Of a stretch of 64,000 nt of DNA, positions 54,760 through 63,593 are shown piece after piece. Position 1 is the first letter of the stretch; the number at the start of each line of letters is the position of its first letter. Position numbers and translations under genes: made by a program. This stretch comes from CANKHA01 sp963750965 (GTDB taxonomy: Bacteria > Pseudomonadota > Alphaproteobacteria > Rhizobiales > Xanthobacteraceae): assembly GCA_963750965.1 (NCBI GenBank), contig CAVVSK010000009.1:62001-126000 (forward strand), in the 5' to 3' direction. Under the pieces are notes generated by a model that was not told the DNA's origin, ran no database searches, and saw only the letters and a program-made list of their open reading frames with translations.

Positions 54760-54870
54760 TCAGGCAGGAGGTGGCGCTCGCAGCAGCAGCGCCAGCATAA
54801 AGCCCAGCGTCACCGCCAGCGCCAACAGCGGCCAAAGCATGCGATGGACTGATCGGTGAGATCGTCTCAT
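54760..54870 (-). CDS. 36-residue membrane protein in the Rieske operon
   Basis: A short open frame from ATG 54870 (MRRSHRSVHRMLWPLLALAV, then TLGFMLALLLRAPPPA). One membrane helix with a basic N-terminus. Its ATG overlaps the stop of the upstream 66-aa gene by 4 nt (ATGA), strong evidence for a real coupled gene. Its TGA lies 26 nt before the Rieske/ferric-reductase start. Function unknown; small helices of this kind often stabilise membrane redox complexes. Confidence 0.7.
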   Translation of the reverse strand: MRRSHRSVHRMLWPLLALAVTLGFMLALLLRAPPPA

Positions 54871-55067
54871 CGAACCCTGCGGGATTTCAGCCAGCGGAAG
54901 AGCACGTAAGGCCACAGCGCGGCGGCGCCGGGGAGCAATAAAATCCGCGCACCCGCCGTTACCGTGGCGGAATGAGGCAACACCTGCGTGACGCCGAAGA
55001 TCACGAAGACGACGGCCGTGACCAAGCCGGCCAAGACATAGAGAGCAAGGCCATAAAGCAGGATCAT
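54867..55067 (-). CDS. Small two-helix membrane protein
   Basis: 66 aa: MILLYGLALYVLAGLVTAVV, then a second hydrophobic stretch around AGARILLLPGAAALWPYVLF and a basic end (RWLKSRRVR). Not recognised. First gene of the three-gene operon with the 36-aa protein and the Rieske/ferric-reductase-like protein. Confidence 0.75.
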   Translation of the reverse strand: MILLYGLALYVLAGLVTAVVFVIFGVTQVLPHSATVTAGARILLLPGAAALWPYVLFRWLKSRRVR

Positions 55068-55157
55068 GGCAAAGCCAGCATGCGCTTCTTTCAGTGCGTT
55101 AACGTCGCCTATTATACGTCCCAGAACAAGTACAGTCGCAGGTCACGAGTGCGATTT

Positions 55158-55808
55158 TCATCTGTTGCCCTGACGTGTGAGCCTCTTGGCCCAGCTGCTG
55201 ACGCGAACTGCCATAGCAAGCATATGATCAGCCACGGTGAAGCCGGAGACAGCCTTGCGAGGCTTCAGGTCATGATCACCGTCTTCAAGCCAGAGAATCT
55301 CGATCGAGTTCGAGAGCTTGTAGGTAGCAACCTCTTCGCGTGTGCCAAACGCGTCGCGCGTACCCTGCACGATGAGGGTCGGCGTCTGCATGTCGGCGAA
55401 ATGCGCAGTGCGCAGCTGATCCGGTTTGCCGATTGGATGAAACGGATAGCCAAGACACAGCAGTCCGGCGATCCGGCCAGATCGGTGGAGCTGGTCGGCG
55501 GTCATGCTGGCGACGCGCCCGCCCAACGATTTTCCGCCGATGACGAGCGGGCCCGTCGGGTCAAGTGCATCGATCGCGGCGATGTACTCGGATATGAGCT
55601 TTTCCGCCCGCGGGGGCGGCCGTTTCGCCTGTGAGGTCCGGCGGGACGCCATGTAATCGAACTCGAAGCGGACGACGCGCAGGCCAGCGGCCGCGAGCGC
55701 CTTTGTGCTGGCGTTCAGCGACGCGGAATCCATCGACGCGCCCGCACCGTGGGCCAGGAGAATGGTCACCTCTGCGTCGTCAGGGCCCTCGAACAGAAAC
55801 TTTGTCAT
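55158..55808 (-). CDS. Alpha/beta-hydrolase (KANL3/Tex30-like, dienelactone-hydrolase-like)
   Basis: 216 aa. LLAHGAGASMDSASLNASTK supplies the oxyanion-hole strand, LVIGGKSLGGRVASMTADQL contains the Ser nucleophile, and the catalytic Asp and His are likely in TRDAFGTREEV and LEDGDHDLKPRK. Length fits the family. Substrate unknown. Monocistronic. Confidence 0.88.
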   Translation of the reverse strand: MTKFLFEGPDDAEVTILLAHGAGASMDSASLNASTKALAAAGLRVVRFEFDYMASRRTSQAKRPPPRAEKLISEYIAAIDALDPTGPLVIGGKSLGGRVASMTADQLHRSGRIAGLLCLGYPFHPIGKPDQLRTAHFADMQTPTLIVQGTRDAFGTREEVATYKLSNSIEILWLEDGDHDLKPRKAVSGFTVADHMLAMAVRVSSWAKRLTRQGNR

Positions 55809-55923
55809 TTGTCACTTACCAGGTCTCAATCCAGCCATGTGCCCAGCCAGGAGCAGGCCTCCTTACACCGCCCGTGTACGCAGTTGAGCGGGGTCTTGTT
55901 TGATTGGGCCGGTGACCGTCTGG

Positions 55924-56628
55924 CTAGACGTGACCGTATTTCTTCAAGGCTTGCTGCAGTGTTAGACCCGCAGATATTTCTCTTCTGATTTCCGCTTCGA
56001 GCGACGTAAGGCGTTCGGCTTCGGGAAGCACCTGGGCGATGGCGTCATTGGGAATAACAAGGCCCCCATCGTCGTCGGCAAATACAAAATCCCCGGGATT
56101 TATTGTTACCCTATGCGTTGTCGCGCCCCGCAGGTAAACCGGCTCCTGCCATCCAGTTACGCGCCAGCGGCCTATCGATTGGATTGCCGTGCGGTAGCGC
56201 GCAAAAACGGGAAAACCGTGCTCTCCGAGCCAGTGCACGTCACGGATCCCGCCGTCAACGAGCGCGCCCATCGACCCCCGTTCCATCATTCCCAGCGCTA
56301 TGAGCTCTCCAAAATAGCAAATCCCCTCGGCGTCTCCGCTCCAAACGCTGATCTCGCCCTGCCCGATCCCGTGGCAGGCCTCCATCTTCTTCGCATCGCC
56401 GCTTCCCGTGTAAGGCACCATTTGCCCGCGGATCGTGTAGGCCCAGCCCGCCAGCTTGCCTGCGGTTGATGGAAATGGGGTGAAACTTGCGTGGAGGCCC
56501 TGATCCGGCAACCCGATCTTATCGAGGACGTCGGCAACATTGGAAACATCCACAGCCAGGAACCGCCGCCTGATCTCCTCTCTCTCAGACGCGCTGCGTG
56601 AGCTATATGCCAGGTTTTCAATTTGCAT
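55924..56628 (-). CDS. RraA-family protein (4-hydroxy-4-methyl-2-oxoglutarate aldolase-like)
   Basis: 234 aa. Family features SNVADVLDKIGLPDQGLHAS, GKLAGWAYTIRGQMVPY, ELIALGMMERGSMGALVDGG and IRDVHWLGEHGFPVFARYRT (the conserved Gly-Gly-Ile-Arg-Asp) are visible. Such proteins include aldolases and the RNase E inhibitor RraA; the Asp of the GGIRD block fits an aldolase/decarboxylase. It lies downstream of nadX (gap 80 nt) on the same strand. Start at 56628. Confidence 0.85.
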   Translation of the reverse strand: MQIENLAYSSRSASEREEIRRRFLAVDVSNVADVLDKIGLPDQGLHASFTPFPSTAGKLAGWAYTIRGQMVPYTGSGDAKKMEACHGIGQGEISVWSGDAEGICYFGELIALGMMERGSMGALVDGGIRDVHWLGEHGFPVFARYRTAIQSIGRWRVTGWQEPVYLRGATTHRVTINPGDFVFADDDGGLVIPNDAIAQVLPEAERLTSLEAEIRREISAGLTLQQALKKYGHV

Positions 56629-56708
56629 TTCTAAACCGCCTAGCAGGGGATTCGCTGCGAAAACCAGCACGACTTTCTTTTCTACACCAAGGTTTATTGC
56701 TTCCCCGA

Positions 56709-57575
56709 TCAGCCGACGCGGAGAGGAGCATTCATTTTTTTCAACAACGAGATCACGCTGAGCGCCGTGATACGGCCGGTCTTCGGATTCTCGGTCGGTA
56801 TATTCTCGATGGACATATCCAATCGGGCGGAGTCGGACTCAACCACGATATGATGCATATTTCTCACGGCGCCCGGATCCGCCCAGATTTCCAGTTTGGT
56901 CAAATCCGGGCCGATGCCGGCAAGTGACAGCGCAACCGCAACGTTCAGATTCGCCGGAAAGCCGATCGCCGCCTCCCTGGCGGTACCACGGAACACGCAC
57001 AGAGGTTCGGTCAAACCCACGATGTCGATTTTATTTTCCACCAAATACGGTGCGCCGAGCAATCCTTCGACCGGCTTTCGCGTCGTCATGATGACAGAAT
57101 AGATTTTGGCTTGCGCGGCGGCGCCAACCGCATCCAGTCCCAACAACGCGCCCGTTGGAACAATGATCTGTCCGCCATTCTTCTTGGCGACATCGACGAG
57201 ATCAAAATGCGACAGTAAGGCCCCCGCGCTGAGAACGACCGCCTTCTTTCCTGCAGAAACAGTAGGCCTCACGATTTGCTCAAAGATCGCTGCAGGGGCG
57301 CACTCCAACACGACGTCGGCATTTCGATGCAAGTCCTTCAGAGACGTTACGGGCGCGTCGCAGCCGATTTGATCCAGCGTGCGACGGCATTTGTCCACGT
57401 CGCGGGCTGCAACTGCGGTGATTTCAATTTCCGGGAGCACGCCACTTGCGACCGCCCTCGCGATGGTGGTGCCGACCGTTCCCATACCGGCGATGGCCAA
57501 TCTGGTGCGAACTCCGGCCCGCCCCGCGTCCGAAGGGACCCTTAGCGGCGCTTGCCCAGTGAAGAAATCGGACAT
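56709..57575 (-). CDS. nadX: Aspartate dehydrogenase-domain protein (NadX type)
   Basis: 288 aa. Rossmann motif LAIAGMGTVGTTIARAVASG at residue ~26; VPTGALLGLDAVGAAAQAKI is the family signature, and the C-terminal domain ends MHHIVVESDSARLDMSIENI and GRITALSVISLLKKM. NadX oxidises L-aspartate to iminoaspartate (for NAD synthesis or catabolism), but no nadA or nadC is near; relatives in catabolic loci act on other amino acids. Neighbours an RraA-type aldolase and a carboxylate-binding protein, suggesting catabolism. Confidence 0.85.
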   Translation of the reverse strand: MSDFFTGQAPLRVPSDAGRAGVRTRLAIAGMGTVGTTIARAVASGVLPEIEITAVAARDVDKCRRTLDQIGCDAPVTSLKDLHRNADVVLECAPAAIFEQIVRPTVSAGKKAVVLSAGALLSHFDLVDVAKKNGGQIIVPTGALLGLDAVGAAAQAKIYSVIMTTRKPVEGLLGAPYLVENKIDIVGLTEPLCVFRGTAREAAIGFPANLNVAVALSLAGIGPDLTKLEIWADPGAVRNMHHIVVESDSARLDMSIENIPTENPKTGRITALSVISLLKKMNAPLRVG

Positions 57576-57803
57576 GTGCTTGTCCTCGCTTTACCTGAAG
57601 CGGCACTTGAAATGCGCTTTTACCGCTGTGAACAAAAGAGATTTAGGGCACCCGCGAAGGAGTTTGAAGTGCCAAACATCGTGTTCAGCGGGATCTGAAG
57701 GCGTTAGCAACATCTAATATTTAGGGGCGCGCTCAGTAGCGACCCGATACGATCGGCCATTTCGAGAGCAGTAGCGGCGGTCCTATGCGGAGGGAGGTGG
57801 CAG

Positions 57804-58874
57804 ATGCGTTTGCTTTCGTTGGCTTTTGGCTTGCTGGTTTGGCCTGCCGGCGCGGCGATCGCCGACAATGTCGCCGACTTCTATCGCGGAAAAACCGTCA
57901 CCATGGTGGTTGGTACGCCAGCCGGCGGCGGCTACGACATTTATGCCCGTTTGCTGGTACGGCATCTGGCCAAACACATCCCCGGCAATCCCACGATCAT
58001 CGTCCAGAATAGGCCGGGAGCCGGCTCGGTCATTGCCGCAAACTACGTCTATGAGGTGGCGCCGCAGGACGGCACCGTCCTTTTGGCTGCCACCCGCACG
58101 GCGGCATTCGCGCAGCTTCTGGGCCAGCCGGGAACGCGTTACCTCGCCACCAAATTCAATTGGTTGGGCAGCATGAACAACGAGGTCGGCGTGATGGCGG
58201 TGTGGCACACCACGCCGGTCAAGACCGTCGAAGAAGCCCGCAGGATTCCGGTGATCTTTGGCAGCGCGAGCACCGGCGGTGACGGCGATATCTATCCCGC
58301 CCTGATGAACAATACCCTCGAGACCAAATTCAAAATTGTTCGAGGCTATGAGGGCAGCGGCGGCGTTGATCTCGCCATGCTGCGGGGCGAAGTCCAAGGC
58401 CAATCCAACTCTTACACCGCGCTGAAAAAATTTGCTCCGGACTGGCGGCAGAAGACGCATGTCCTTGTGCAGCTTTCGTTCAACAAGCATCCGGAGATGC
58501 CGGACATCCCGTTGATATTTGAGTATCTGAAGCCGGAATTTCTAAAGCCGGGATTGACGGTTGAGCAGGCTGAAACCGTGTGGCGGATCATGCTGATCCA
58601 AAAGGCGATGGGCCGGCCTTTCGCCGTCGGACCGGATGTGCCGGCGGCTCGTGTCAAAGCCCTGCGTGAGGCCTTTCTCGCTGTCCTACGAGATCCGGAA
58701 TTTCTGGCCGACGCGGATAAAAGCCAGAGTGAAATCAATCCCGTGGATGGCGACGAAATCCAACGGATGATCGCGACAATCAGTTCGGCCTCGAAGTCGG
58801 ATATCGACAGGCTGAACGATGCGATCTCCTACAAGGAGGACGCGAGCGCCAACAAAGGCGCGGCAAAGCCCTGA
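57804..58874 (+). CDS. Tripartite tricarboxylate transporter substrate-binding protein (TctC/Bug family)
   Basis: 356 aa. Signal peptide MRLLSLAFGLLVWPAGAAIA, then FYRGKTVTMVVGTPAGGGYD and IYARLLVRHLAKHIPGNPTI followed by VQNRPGAGSVIAANYV, the Bug-family opening. No TctA/TctB membrane genes are present nearby, so it may work with a distant transporter or as a sensor. GGAGGTGGCAG precedes the ATG. Divergent from nadX. Confidence 0.88.
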   Translation: MRLLSLAFGLLVWPAGAAIADNVADFYRGKTVTMVVGTPAGGGYDIYARLLVRHLAKHIPGNPTIIVQNRPGAGSVIAANYVYEVAPQDGTVLLAATRTAAFAQLLGQPGTRYLATKFNWLGSMNNEVGVMAVWHTTPVKTVEEARRIPVIFGSASTGGDGDIYPALMNNTLETKFKIVRGYEGSGGVDLAMLRGEVQGQSNSYTALKKFAPDWRQKTHVLVQLSFNKHPEMPDIPLIFEYLKPEFLKPGLTVEQAETVWRIMLIQKAMGRPFAVGPDVPAARVKALREAFLAVLRDPEFLADADKSQSEINPVDGDEIQRMIATISSASKSDIDRLNDAISYKEDASANKGAAKP

Positions 58875-59117
58875 CCGGCGGCGCTGTGCACAAGGGGCGT
58901 ATCCATGCCGGCTGTCGCCACGGGGATTTTTACACCAGTGAGGACGCGAGACATTCCTGGTGGCGGCTGGACCTGGGTTTGAAAATTGACGATCTGTCCA
59001 GCCTAGCGCTGACACACGCGTGAAGCCGCGCCCCGTTGACTGGACCTTGCCGGAGGCGGAAAATCATGAAATCGGCGCAGGAACAAACAGCGCGAGATTA
59101 CCGGGAGGAATGGTGCG

Positions 59118-61216
59118 ATGCGCAAGCTGTCCCATGCTTATCTTGCCGTGATGCTGGCGGCCGGATTTGCGGCTCTTTCTTCTGTGCTCGCGCATGCGCA
59201 GCAGGTGGGCGAGAAAGACATCGGTGGCGTCGTTACCGGACCCAGCGGGCCGGAAGCCGGGGTCTGGGTGATCGCGGAAACCAGCGATCTGCCGACGCGC
59301 TATGCCAAGATCGTCGTTACCGACGACCAAGGCCGCTACCTCATTCCCGATCTGCCTAAGGCGAATTACCGCGTCTGGGTGCGCGGCTATGGGCTTGCGG
59401 ATTCCGACAAGACGCCGGCGAGCCGGGCAAGACCGTCAATATCACCGCGGCCAAGGCGCCGAACCCGACCACAGAGGCGAAGGTTTATCCCGCCGCCTAT
59501 TGGTATTCGATGATGCGGCTGCCAAGCAAAGACGAATTGCCGGAGAAGGTGACGATGGAGCGTTACCTCAACGGCATGAAGAACAACGGCTGCATCGGCT
59601 GCCATCAGATGGGCAATCTTGCCACCCGCACGATCCCTTCCGCGCTGGGCGAATTCAAATCCTCGGAAGAGGCCTGGATGCGGCGCCTCGCGTCCGGCCA
59701 GGCCGGCGCCAATATGGTCAATCAGATCGCCGGCGAGCTTGGCGGCGTGCCGTTCCGCTTCTTCGCCGACTGGAGCGATCGTATCGCCGCGGGCGAAGTG
59801 CCGGAGACGAAGCCGCAGCGGCCGCAGGGCGTCGAGCGTAATATCGTCGCCACCGTGCGCGACTGGCTCGACGACAAACATTATCTGCATGATCTCAGCG
59901 GCACCGACCGACGTAAGCCCACGGTGAACGGCTATGGCCCGTGGTATGGCGCGCCCGAGCTCTCTACCGACAATATGCCGATCTTCGATCCAAAGACGAA
60001 TACGGCCACGGCGTTCAAGTTGCCTGTGCGCGATCCCGATACGCCAAGCGAGGACCGTGTCGCTCCGGCGCAGCCTTCACCCTATTGGGGCAATGAACGC
60101 ATCTGGGACAGCAAGGCGAACGTCCATAATCCGATGCTGGACGACAAAGGGCTCGTCTGGCTCGCGGCGCGCGTGCGCGGCAAACATCCGGATTATTGCA
60201 AGGAAGGATCCGATCACCCGTCCGCAAAGCTGACGCCGACGACGAGCGCCAACCGTCACCTCTCTGTATTTGATCCGAAAACCAAAGAGTACAAATTCGT
60301 CGACACCTGCTACTCAACGCATCATCTGCAGTTTGCCTATAACGATCCCAACAACATGCTGTGGACGAGCGGCGGTGGCGCCGTCATCGGCTGGCTGAAC
60401 ACCAAGATGTTCCTGGAGACGGGCGACGCAGCGAAGTCGCAGGGCTGGAGCGCGCTTATCCTCGACACCAACGGTAACGGCAAGCGCGACGAGGGATATA
60501 CCGAGGGCAATACGCCGATCGATCCGACCAAGGACCGGCGTATCACCACCGGCTTCTATGCGGTGATGCCGAGCCCGATCGACAATTCAGTCTGGGGCTC
60601 TTATCGCGCCCATCCCGGCGCGGTGCTGCGTGTTGTTCCTGGCGACAATCCGCCGGCAACGACGCTGACGGAAATCTATAACGTGCCGATGCCCGGGTTC
60701 GGCATCCGCGGTGCGGATGTCGACCGCAAGGGCGTAGTCTGGTCATCTCTCGCCAGCGGGCATCTCGGGAGCTTCGATCGCAGCAAGTGCAAGGGGCCAC
60801 TCAACGGGCCGGCTGCCACCGGAAATCACTGTCCCGAAGGCTGGTCATTTTTCCAGTTTCCCGGGCCCGGGTTCAAAGGCATTGGCGAAAACAGCGTGGA
60901 GTCGAGTTACTACACCTGGGTCGATCAGTGGAACACCGGCGGCCTCGGCGAGGACGTGCCGATCGCCACCGCCAACTTGTTCGATGGCGTGCATGCGCTG
61001 GTGAACGAGAAGTTCGTCACCTTGCGCATTCCCTATCCGCTCGGCTTTTACGCCAAGGGGCTCGAAGGCCGCATCGATGATGCGAATGCGGGCTGGAAGG
61101 GAAGGGGCTTGTGGGTGACGAGCGGTGACCGCACGCCGTGGCATATGGAGGGCGGAAAGGGCAATAAGCCCTTGATCGTCCATTTCCAGGTCCGCCCGAA
61201 TCCGCTGGCAAACTAG
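59118..61216 (+). CDS. Secreted heme-containing propeller-like protein with carboxypeptidase-regulatory N-domain, frameshifted as read
   Basis: Signal peptide (RKLSHAYLAVMLAAGFAALS), then a Cna/carboxypeptidase-regulatory-like strand module (GPSGPEAGVWVIAETSDLPT, DDQGRYLIPDLPKANYRVWV). Around 59420 one base is missing; the next frame gives a region with NNGCIGCHQMGNLATRTIPS, a c-type heme CxxCH, and then a long repetitive beta region (NMPIFDPKTNTATAFKLPV, FDPKTKEYKFVDTC, GAVIGWLNTKMFLETGD). Adding one base gives 699 aa. Possibly a heme-linked sensor or dehydrogenase; substrate unknown. Confidence 0.85.
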
Positions 61217-62520
61217 AACGAGTAAAGCGAGTGCAGTCTGTCCGGTGAGGCTTTATCGGTCAGACTCAATTGATGCCCCGCCTGCGGTTTCTTGCATCGC
61301 GGATAATACGCGCCCGAGTCACCAGCGCGGCATGCATTTGCACTGCGCTTGACAGCTTTGCCAGGCGCAGCGCTCTTTCTGTTAATCGGCTCGGCCTCAC
61401 GCTGGGGCTTCGCCACCGGCCAGTCCGCATCCTCCGCTGAAGTGAGCGACGCAAGGCGAACCTGGCCCGGCCAGTCCCGGTCCATGCCGGGCGCGAGTCG
61501 CGTCATATCACCCGGTATTGTGGCGCTGTCTTCTTCCGCCCAGATGCCGTGTGGCAAATGGAAATCCTCGCCGGCCGCCGCCACCACATGCCGCACCGCA
61601 GGCGTCGGCGTGAAAGCCGCGATCGGCTTTGCAGCCAAGTCAAGGCTAAGCCGGCTCGGCACGGGCCGTTTCGGGTCGATGCCGCCCTCCGCGATGACGA
61701 CGAGCGAACGTTTGTAACCATGGGCGGCCCATTGCTGCGGCTCGCTATAAGTCTTCGGCCGCCCGGGCGCGGCAGGCACCACATGCACCACACGGAAGCC
61801 GCGCTCCTTGAGGCCCTTCAATATCTTGGGCATCGCCAGCGCGGTGGCGGGATGAATGTCGTGCAGCAGCAGGATGCCCCGGCCTCGTGCTTCGAGTCGG
61901 CGCAGTGCGCGGGTAGCGATATCGTCGGCGGTGATGCCGCGATGCCAGTCGTCGGCAACCAGATCGACGCTCCAGGTCACCAACGCACGCGAAGCCAGCA
62001 CGTTCTCAACCGGGCTAGAGCGCATGAGGCCGGGAATACGGAAAAACGGGGCGAGCTGGCCTTGCTCCCCGAGCGCGGCTTTCACCAGGTCAATGCCGCC
62101 GTCGATCTCACGCTCCGCGTTTGCCAGCGGCATACTATCGAAGGTGAGCGGATGGCTGCGGCTGTGCGTACCGATGGTGTGGCCTTCTCTCTGGATCCGG
62201 CGGGTGAGCTCGGGATTGCTCTGCGCCATCGTTCCCACAAGGAAATAGGTCGCCTTCACGCATTCGGCCGCTAGCAGATCGAGGATTCGGTTGGTGTAAG
62301 GCCCGAGCGGACCATCATCGAAGGTGAGCACCACCTCACGGTCCGCCAGCGGCAGCGTCTCGCCATATTGCTGCGCGCCCAGCCGCGGATGCGACGTATT
62401 ATCGATCACCAACGTGCGGCTGGTTCCCAAAACATTTGGTTTTGTGCATTCGGCCGCCAAGGCGGAGGAAACGGTCAAGCAAAACGCAAACGTACACCCA
62501 ATGGCCGTGATCCGGCGCAT
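61213..62520 (-). CDS. Polysaccharide deacetylase (NodB domain) with long C-terminal extension
   Basis: 435 aa. Signal peptide (CTFAFCLTVSSALAA), then the NodB motifs EVVLTFDDGPLGPYTNRILD (catalytic Asp and metal Asp) and GTHSRSHPLTFDSMP (metal His pair), and GILLLHDIHPATALAMPKIL. After residue ~260 a ~170-aa extension of low complexity with no recognised fold. Probably removes N- or O-acetyl groups from envelope or exopolysaccharide. Its stop overlaps the stop of the heme protein gene (convergent). Confidence 0.9.
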   Translation of the reverse strand: MRRITAIGCTFAFCLTVSSALAAECTKPNVLGTSRTLVIDNTSHPRLGAQQYGETLPLADREVVLTFDDGPLGPYTNRILDLLAAECVKATYFLVGTMAQSNPELTRRIQREGHTIGTHSRSHPLTFDSMPLANAEREIDGGIDLVKAALGEQGQLAPFFRIPGLMRSSPVENVLASRALVTWSVDLVADDWHRGITADDIATRALRRLEARGRGILLLHDIHPATALAMPKILKGLKERGFRVVHVVPAAPGRPKTYSEPQQWAAHGYKRSLVVIAEGGIDPKRPVPSRLSLDLAAKPIAAFTPTPAVRHVVAAAGEDFHLPHGIWAEEDSATIPGDMTRLAPGMDRDWPGQVRLASLTSAEDADWPVAKPQREAEPINRKSAAPGKAVKRSANACRAGDSGAYYPRCKKPQAGHQLSLTDKASPDRLHSLYSF

Positions 62521-62675
62521 ATCACGTCACCCCCCTGCGACGGACCCGGGAGACGTTCCCCGTGCCCTCAATCCCCTAAATTACAAACTAGCATCTTAAC
62601 GGCAGGTTAGACCTAGAGCCCCGGCGCGGCTTGTTGATTGCGAACTGGTTTTTGTCGGCCGGTGTTGCAAATAAG

Positions 62676-63464
62676 TCAATAAATTGTGGCACCTGGCACC
62701 ACATGGACCACGCGGTAGCCATGGCGCTTTAGCTCGCGCAAGAAGGCTGGCAGCATTGCTGCGGTCTGCGCCTTGGTGTCGTGAAACAGTAAGATACCGC
62801 CGCCGTTCGCGTTAAGCCGCCCCATCACCAGCGCAAGCTCGTCGGCAGGGGTCATGGGATTCCAGTCGCTGGCCCAGAGGTCGGCCCCAAAGACCACGAT
62901 CCCGCGTTGCCTCAGCCGGTCAAGCAGCGCTGGAGACGAGGCAAAGCCGGGAAAGCGGAAAAACGGCGTTGCCGGGTGCAATCCGGTCCCGCCGGAAGCC
63001 GCCGTTTCCACCGCCGCGATGCCGCGGTTGATTTCCGCCTCGGCGGCGCCGAACGGAAGTCGAGCCAGCAAGGGATGAGAAAAGCTGTGATGCGCCACCG
63101 TGTGGCCTTCCGCAACCTCGCGGCGCACCAGTTTCGGGAAGCTCGCCGCGTTGCGTCCGAGAAGGAAGAACGTCGCCTTGACGCATTCGTGCCGTAACGC
63201 GTCGAGCACGCGATCGGTGGGGCCCGGCCAGGGGCCATCATCAAAAGTAAGCACAACCTCCTTGCGCGCGAGCGGCAAAGTGGTGGCGAAATGCTTGTGA
63301 CCGACTTGCGGCGTGGTCGCCGCGTTAACCGCCAGGACGCGTTCGGTGCCGAGCGCATCCGGGTTCCCGGGGCAGGGCGCCGCTGCCGCGGCAACGCTTG
63401 TCGCTGCAAAAAGCGCAAGCCGCAAGAAGCTTCGAGACAAGCTTCGCAAGACGTTTCGGGTCAT
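62676..63464 (-). CDS. Polysaccharide deacetylase (NodB domain)
   Basis: 262 aa. Signal peptide (SFLRLALFAATSVAAAAA), EVVLTFDDGPWPGPTDRVLD, HTVAHHSFSHPLLARLPFG and GGILLFHDTKAQTAAMLPAF are the NodB motifs. It is similar in layout to the first 260 residues of the upstream neighbour, suggesting a tandem duplication. The two are 155 nt apart on the same strand. Confidence 0.92.
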   Translation of the reverse strand: MTRNVLRSLSRSFLRLALFAATSVAAAAAPCPGNPDALGTERVLAVNAATTPQVGHKHFATTLPLARKEVVLTFDDGPWPGPTDRVLDALRHECVKATFFLLGRNAASFPKLVRREVAEGHTVAHHSFSHPLLARLPFGAAEAEINRGIAAVETAASGGTGLHPATPFFRFPGFASSPALLDRLRQRGIVVFGADLWASDWNPMTPADELALVMGRLNANGGGILLFHDTKAQTAAMLPAFLRELKRHGYRVVHVVPGATIY

Positions 63465-63593
63465 TACCCTGCCCCTCGCAATGACGGCAATTGACCCCGG
63501 ACCGCTCCTCCGTGCAAGAGCGCATTCTTGATTGCACCCATATAGGCCGGAGCGTACAAACCGCGGGGGGCCTGCATTTTTGGGACGCGCGGC

